Shown here piece after piece: positions 59,916-64,000 of a DNA stretch of 64,000 nucleotides. Location of the stretch: the NCBI RefSeq assembly GCF_049896245.1, contig NZ_JAFCTX010000023.1:1-64000 (forward strand). Reading direction: 5' to 3'. A program made the translations under genes and the position numbers. How positions within the stretch are numbered: the stretch's first letter is position 1; each line of letters opens with the position of its first letter. The notes below the pieces were generated by a model. That model did not search any database. It was not told the origin of the DNA and was given only the letters and a program-made list of their open reading frames with translations. The DNA comes from Cypionkella sp049896245. Its GTDB lineage: Bacteria; Pseudomonadota; Alphaproteobacteria; Rhodobacterales; Rhodobacteraceae.

Positions 59916-60868
59916 GCGTGGCCCTTCCAGTCGAGTATCATTTTAAGGCAGTTGGGGTCAGTGAAAGCAGTCTCATAGGCCTCAGCTGCCCCTGCGGCGG
60001 CACGGGTGTGCGTCACCAGTCCAGCCAAGGAAAGTGCCCCGGATTCAACAAGTTGGCGAGTGGCTACCATGTCATCAGCAGCCCATTCGGCCGCAATGCG
60101 GAACCGCGCCTCTTTCATAAAAGCGGGCGGGAAGGCGAAGGAAATAGGCGCGGTATAGAAGCCCGCCAGTACCACCTCACCGCCCTTTTTGATCCGCCCG
60201 ATCAGGCTGTTCAGCAGATCAGCCGCACCTGAGGCATCATAAATCGCAGCATAATCGCGGCGCGGATCGGTCTCGGGCAGCACAACCTGATAGCCTTCCG
60301 CACCCGCGTGGCGAGCCAGATCCGTCTCCCAAACTGTTGGAGGTAGCGCGCCCGCAGCAACCGTCAACCGCGCCAGAAGCCGCCCCAAAACGCCGTGCCC
60401 CACGATCAGATCCGGCAAAGCCCGGTCAAACCCGGCCAGCGCATGACGCGCGGTTGCAGCCAAGGCCAGCAAAGCACCCTCGGCCCCCAAGGCACGGTCA
60501 ATCCGCGTAACCCGCGCACCAGGTGTAACGAGCATCTGCGATGCCGCCCCAAATAGCCCGCGCATAGGACCTGCCTCGGTCGCCTCAAAGCAATTCGCAC
60601 CGGGGACGAACACATGCTCGCCCACCCGGAAACCCGATTCAGGCCCAGCCTCTACCACCTCGCCCGCAGCCTCGTAGCCCGGCACCAGCGGATAGCCCAT
60701 GCCCGGAAACGGCGGCATCGTGCCGGACCAAAAAAGTTTTTCAGTTCCCGTGGAAATGCCAGAATACGCGATCTGCACCACGACATCTGCCAGTCCCGGC
60801 GGCGTCAGCGACAACTGACCCAATGAGAGGTTTTTCGGCCCTGACAGTATGATTGCATTGGTTTTCAC
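59912..60868 (-). CDS. bchC: 3-hydroxyethyl bacteriochlorophyllide a dehydrogenase BchC
   Basis: This 318-residue medium-chain dehydrogenase oxidises the C3 hydroxyethyl group to acetyl, the last ring modification before BchG. Visible are 'SGISTGTEKLFWSGTMPPFPGMGYPLVPGYEAAGEV' landmarks and 'VGHGVLGRLLARL' for NAD binding. GTG 60868 is favoured: GGGAG lies 5 nt upstream and the product starts MKTNAIIL like other BchC. The frame extends seven codons to ATG 60889. It is preceded by a near-consensus promoter with two PpsR sites. Confidence 0.94.
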   Translation of the reverse strand: MKTNAIILSGPKNLSLGQLSLTPPGLADVVVQIAYSGISTGTEKLFWSGTMPPFPGMGYPLVPGYEAAGEVVEAGPESGFRVGEHVFVPGANCFEATEAGPMRGLFGAASQMLVTPGARVTRIDRALGAEGALLALAATARHALAGFDRALPDLIVGHGVLGRLLARLTVAAGALPPTVWETDLARHAGAEGYQVVLPETDPRRDYAAIYDASGAADLLNSLIGRIKKGGEVVLAGFYTAPISFAFPPAFMKEARFRIAAEWAADDMVATRQLVESGALSLAGLVTHTRAAAGAAEAYETAFTDPNCLKMILDWKGHA

Positions 60869-60932
60869 GGTCACTCCCCGGATGGCCAAAGTGAGTCTTT
60901 TGACAAGACCAAACCCCGCACCATCCTCTTAC

Positions 60933-60950
60933 TGTCATTCTAGACTTACA
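60933..60950. promoter_or_regulatory. PpsR-type site 1 of bchC promoter
   Basis: TGTCATTCTAGACTTACA (TGT-N12-ACA). It covers the predicted -10 box. Confidence 0.8.
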
Positions 60951-60964
60951 GATTAAACTGTCAA
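60937..60964 (-). promoter_or_regulatory. bchC sigma-70-like promoter
   Basis: On the minus strand TTGACA (60964-60959), 16 bases, TAGAAT (60942-60937; five of six match TATAAT). The transcription start is expected near 60930, about 60 bases before the bchC GTG. Confidence 0.75.
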
Positions 60965-60976
60965 ACTAAATTGACA
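60959..60976. promoter_or_regulatory. PpsR-type site 2 of bchC promoter
   Basis: TGTCAAACTAAATTGACA is a perfect TGTCA-N8-TGACA. It covers the -35 box and is 8 bases from site 1, the spacing used for cooperative PpsR/CrtJ binding. Confidence 0.85.
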
Positions 60977-60999
60977 CCGTCGGTCACTTCTCTTTGAAG

Positions 61000-62118
61000 T
61001 CAGACCCGGATTGCCGTGATGACGGAGGTGATAAATAGTCGAAAGCCCACATGAATACAGATGCTTGCAAAGCCTGCTGCTTGCAAAAGATCTGAAATTT
61101 CACTGGCTGATCGGGTGCGCCCGGTTTGCATCGCCAAAGTGTAAACTGCAAAGTACACATCGGTTGCGCGATTGGGCATGGCCCCGCCTGACATGGGTTC
61201 CGAGATGATCAACCGCCCACCCACAGGCAAAGCCGCATGCACAGCCCGCAACAACCGCAGCACTGTCGAATTATCGTGATCATAGAGCACCCGCACCAAG
61301 CTAATCGCGTCAGCCCCCACGGGCAACGGATCATCCCGAAAGCTGCCGGGGTGCAGCGTCAGCCGATCAGAAAACCCCGAGGCCGCCAAGCGCTGCCGCG
61401 CACCCTCCAGCACCATGGGCAGGTCAAAGAGATCAAGCTGCACCTGCGGATAAGCTGTGCCAACCGCCGCCAAAAACGCGCCCGTGCCGCCGCCGACATC
61501 CATCAGCCGCGTCACACCCGACAGGTTGATCATCCGCAACGTGTCCTCGGCCACCAGCACCTGACTTTCCGCCATCAGCTCGGAATAGGTCGCCGTCACC
61601 TGCGGATCGACCGCCCCCGCTGCGCCAAAAACATAGGGCCAGAATCGCGCAAGCTGGGTATCGCGGCCATCGCGCCAGAAGGTCGCCGGGTCGGCCAGAT
61701 CGGAATAAAGCGCGCGGTGATGCAGAATCATCGCCTGCAACCCCGGCACGCCAAGCAGCGATGCGCCACGCAAGGCCAGACCAAAACGGCCATCGCGGTG
61801 ACGCTTCAACAGCCCCAGGCCCGCCCCCGCTTGCAGCAAAATCTGCATCCGCTCAGACGGCACCGCACACAGCCCTGCGATCTGCGGCACCGCAACCGGA
61901 CCGTCTTGCAGCAGGTGCAACACCCGCAATTCCACCAGTGCCATCAGCACCTGCGCGTTGACGAACCCTGCCACCACGTCAAACAACGCAGCCCCCTCTG
62001 CGCGTGCAATCCGCCGCACGCCGGGGATATGTGCGGCCCAAACCTGAAAGCTGCGCGACGCCGCAAGCCGCAAAAGCCAGCCGCGCCGGAAGGGGTGAAG
62101 GCGGGGCAAAACCGTCAT
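61000..62118 (-). CDS. crtF: Hydroxyneurosporene/demethylspheroidene O-methyltransferase CrtF
   Basis: This 372-residue SAM-dependent methyltransferase of the spheroidene pathway has an N-terminal dimerisation region ('FDVVAGFVNAQVLMALVELRVLHLL') and SAM motif 'RLMDVGGGTGAFLAAV', then 'LDLFDLPMVLEGARQRLA'. It methylates the 1-hydroxyl of the carotenoid. It starts one base after the crtE stop, so crtEF are coupled. The presence of crtF and crtD implies spheroidene-type carotenoids. Confidence 0.93.
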   Translation of the reverse strand: MTVLPRLHPFRRGWLLRLAASRSFQVWAAHIPGVRRIARAEGAALFDVVAGFVNAQVLMALVELRVLHLLQDGPVAVPQIAGLCAVPSERMQILLQAGAGLGLLKRHRDGRFGLALRGASLLGVPGLQAMILHHRALYSDLADPATFWRDGRDTQLARFWPYVFGAAGAVDPQVTATYSELMAESQVLVAEDTLRMINLSGVTRLMDVGGGTGAFLAAVGTAYPQVQLDLFDLPMVLEGARQRLAASGFSDRLTLHPGSFRDDPLPVGADAISLVRVLYDHDNSTVLRLLRAVHAALPVGGRLIISEPMSGGAMPNRATDVYFAVYTLAMQTGRTRSASEISDLLQAAGFASICIHVGFRLFITSVITAIRV

Positions 62119-62119
62119 G

Positions 62120-63001
62120 CTAGCGCCGCACGTCGGCCCGCTGCAAAACCGGAGCCACCGGGGTCATCCGTTCGGCATAGCGGCGCACCATATCAGCCAG
62201 CATCGCCTCGCCCGGACAAGACGGGATCGAGGCTATCGCCCCACCCAGAATATCCTTCAACCGCCGAATTGCCCCCTGCACCCCCAGCGTGATCACCGCA
62301 TTGGGCCGCCCATGCGCCGCATCCTGGCCCGCAGGTTTGCCCAAGGTTTCGGCATCATACAGCGCATCGCGCAGATCGTCGGCGACCTGAAACGCCTCAC
62401 CAATCCGTGCGCCCAGTTCTTCCCACGGCTCGGCATCCTGCCCTGCCGCCAGCGCGCCCATCTGAGTGGCGGCGATGAACAAGGCACCGGTTTTGGCGCG
62501 GTGATAGGCGGAGAGATTGATCTGCGCCTCACTCTCCCAGCCTTGGCCGGCGCAAATCCCATACGGCATGCCCGTGCGGCGCGACAGCACGCGGATCATC
62601 TGCAAGGCACGGTCAGCGTCTTTACCTGCCGCAGAGGCCAGCACGTCAAACGCCAGCACGATCAGACTATCACCCGTCAACACCGCCAATGGTTCGGAAA
62701 ACGCGCGATGCACGGTGGCCTTGCCGCGCCTTAGATCAGCATCGTCAAAACAGGGCAGATCGTCATGCACAAGGCTGGCGCAATGGATCAGCTCCAACGC
62801 CACCGCCGCCGCATCTGAAAGGGCTGGCCGATCATCGCCGCAGGCCAGTGCCACACTCAGCAGAATCGTCGGCCTGATCCGCGCGCCACCCGGTGTCACC
62901 GCATAGTGCAACGCCTGTGCCAGTTTCGCCGGGGCATCCCCAGCCATCGCGCCCCGCAATACCTGCGCTGTCGCCGCGTCAAGCCGTTCGTCGATCTTCA
63001 T
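62120..63001 (-). CDS. crtE: Geranylgeranyl diphosphate synthase CrtE
   Basis: This 293-residue all-trans polyprenyl synthase makes the C20 precursor of carotenoids and the bacteriochlorophyll tail. The first Asp-rich motif is 'HDDLPCFDDADLRRG', the second 'VADDLRDALYD', with 'KTGALF' between them. ATG 63001 has GAGGAG upstream. It is the first gene of the leftward superoperon, behind two PpsR-type sites. Confidence 0.95.
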   Translation of the reverse strand: MKIDERLDAATAQVLRGAMAGDAPAKLAQALHYAVTPGGARIRPTILLSVALACGDDRPALSDAAAVALELIHCASLVHDDLPCFDDADLRRGKATVHRAFSEPLAVLTGDSLIVLAFDVLASAAGKDADRALQMIRVLSRRTGMPYGICAGQGWESEAQINLSAYHRAKTGALFIAATQMGALAAGQDAEPWEELGARIGEAFQVADDLRDALYDAETLGKPAGQDAAHGRPNAVITLGVQGAIRRLKDILGGAIASIPSCPGEAMLADMVRRYAERMTPVAPVLQRADVRR

Positions 63002-63047
63002 ATCAAAGCTCCTCAACGGCCGGATGTCCGGCGGGTCTATCAGAAAG

Positions 63048-63065
63048 TGTCAATATAAAATGACA
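63048..63065. promoter_or_regulatory. PpsR-type site, crtE-proximal
   Basis: TGTCAATATAAAATGACA is a perfect TGTCA-N8-TGACA, 46 bases upstream of crtE. Confidence 0.85.
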
Positions 63066-63071
63066 CATATA

Positions 63072-63089
63072 TGTAAATCATACTGGACA
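63072..63089. promoter_or_regulatory. PpsR-type site, crtD-proximal
   Basis: TGTAAATCATACTGGACA (TGT-N12-ACA), 6 bases from the previous site and 28 bases upstream of the crtD start. Confidence 0.7.
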
Positions 63090-63117
63090 TTTTCTTTCCG
63101 CAAGTCAACAATCAGAC

Positions 63118-64000
63118 ATGGCAGCAACACGGCAAAAAATCATCGTGATCGGCGCAGGGATGGGCGGGCTTAGCGCCGCCATTCGCTTGGCTGCGGCTGG
63201 GATGCAGGTGACTTTGGTTGAGGCACAAGGCTATCCCGGCGGCAAGATGCGCAGCTTGGCGTCGGGGGCGGGGCCGATTGATGCGGGGCCGACGGTTTTG
63301 ACCTTGCGGGTGGTGTTTGATGATCTTTTCGCGGTGGCGGGAGAAAATCTGGACGATCACCTGACACTTGTACCGCAACCCTTGCTGGCACGGCACTGGT
63401 GGTTGGAGGGCGGGCGGTTGGATTTGTTTGCCGATCCGGGCCAAAGTGGGGCTGCGATTGCGGATTTTGCGGGACCAAAGGCAGAGGCGGAATTTCACCA
63501 CTTCAATCGTCAATCCGCCCAGCTTTACAAGGCGTTTGAACGGCCAATGCTGCACGCGATGCGGCCTGACCTTGCGGGCATTGCGCTGAACGCGTTGCGG
63601 GCGCCTGCGATTTGGCAGGCACTTTTGCCGCAGCGCAGTTTGGCGCGGCATTTGGCGGGAAGTTTCAGTGATCCACGTTTAAGGCAGTTGTTTGGGCGCT
63701 ATGCCACCTATGTCGGGGGTGCGCCAGATTTGTCGCCTGCGGTGCTGGCGCTGATCTGGCAGGCCGAGGCGCGCGGGGTTTGGGCGGTGCTGGGGGGGAT
63801 GCATCATCTGGCCCGCGCTTTGGCGGAGTTGGCCATTCGGTTGGGGGTGACGATTCGGTATGGCACCTCGGCCTTGAAAATCTTGCGGCAGGCGGGGCGT
63901 GTCACGGAAGTGGTGCTGTCAGATGGGCGCGGCATGAAATGCGATGCGGTGGTGTTCAATGGCGATCCGGCGGCGCTTTTGGCGGGGTTGTTGGGCAACG
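63118..64000 (+). CDS. crtD: Hydroxyneurosporene desaturase CrtD, 3' end cut by window edge
   Basis: The frame is open from ATG 63118 to the window end (294 codons). The N-terminal FAD motif 'KIIVIGAGMGGLSAAIRLAAAG' and 'PGGKMRSLASGAGPIDAGPT' belong to carotenoid desaturases; 'HWWLEGGRLDLFADP' and the divergent position beside crtE identify CrtD rather than CrtI. It introduces the C3,4 double bond of 1-hydroxy-carotenoids. Confidence 0.92.
   Translation, partial: MAATRQKIIVIGAGMGGLSAAIRLAAAGMQVTLVEAQGYPGGKMRSLASGAGPIDAGPTVLTLRVVFDDLFAVAGENLDDHLTLVPQPLLARHWWLEGGRLDLFADPGQSGAAIADFAGPKAEAEFHHFNRQSAQLYKAFERPMLHAMRPDLAGIALNALRAPAIWQALLPQRSLARHLAGSFSDPRLRQLFGRYATYVGGAPDLSPAVLALIWQAEARGVWAVLGGMHHLARALAELAIRLGVTIRYGTSALKILRQAGRVTEVVLSDGRGMKCDAVVFNGDPAALLAGLLGN

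Overview
The window is most of a photosynthesis gene cluster (PGC) of an aerobic anoxygenic or purple non-sulfur alphaproteobacterium of the Rhodobacteraceae. Evidence for this is the gene order crtEF-bchCXYZ-pufQBALMX-dxs, bchFNBHLM-lhaA-puhABC-acsF-puhE-hemA-cycA, and bchG-(PucC-like)-bchP-idi next to ppsR/ppaA. The presence of pufX together with the absence of pufC in the puf operon points to the Rhodobacter/Rhodobaca/Tabrizicola side of the family. No sequence here allows a species name. The DNA is GC-rich throughout, apart from a few AT-rich intergenic stretches.

Layout. 1-6.3 kb: the end of a PRC-barrel gene, a large hybrid histidine kinase, and a two-gene DNA-repair pair (radical SAM protein plus UdgX-type uracil-DNA-binding protein). 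6.3-12.1 kb: a stress-type flavin-binding protein behind an EcfG-like promoter, then a decayed aromatic/hydroxyquinol catabolic island. That island has an internally deleted SDR, a truncated Zn-alcohol dehydrogenase and a maleylacetate reductase lacking its N-terminal half, next to apparently intact YciI, Gfo/Idh/MocA, hydroxyquinol dioxygenase and BKACE genes. 12.2-18.3 kb: a DUF4143 ATPase and a complete repABC replication/partition module with two parS-like palindromes, a predicted antisense RNA and a divergent extra ParB-like gene. This implies the PGC sits on (or beside an integrated) plasmid or chromid. 18.4-27.6 kb: a membrane-fused hydrolase, an MFS carrier, the ligase-associated exonuclease/ATP-dependent DNA ligase pair, an HWE kinase/response regulator pair with a second EcfG-like promoter, a phosphoesterase and a lipid kinase.

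27.9-64 kb is the PGC proper. Rightward superoperon: bchF-N-B-H-L-M, lhaA, puhA-B-C, a 99-residue protein, acsF, puhE, hemA, cycA. Leftward superoperon from the crtE/crtD intergenic region: crtE-crtF, bchC-X-Y-Z, pufQ-B-A-L-M-X, dxs. A third leftward unit is bchG-PucC-like-bchP-idi, and ppaA-ppsR is a fourth. Together they encode tetrapyrrole supply (hemA), Mg chelatase large subunit, methyltransferase, oxygen-dependent cyclase, both nitrogenase-like reductases (BchLNB and BchXYZ), side-chain tailoring, phytol and isoprenoid supply (dxs, idi, crtE), the reaction centre with LH1, assembly factors and cytochrome c2. Seven TGT-N12-ACA motifs, the binding pattern of the redox/light repressor PpsR, lie in front of bchG, ppaA/bchF, bchC and crtE/crtD. 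bchD, bchI, bchO, crtA, crtB, crtC and puc genes are not in the window.

The less expected items are the replicon inside the PGC neighbourhood, a three-copy dispersed dyad repeat, the gene-decay scar with nested inverted repeats, two EcfG-type promoters, a large dyad abutting the DUF4143 start, and a 21-codon translationally coupled ORF between bchX and bchY.
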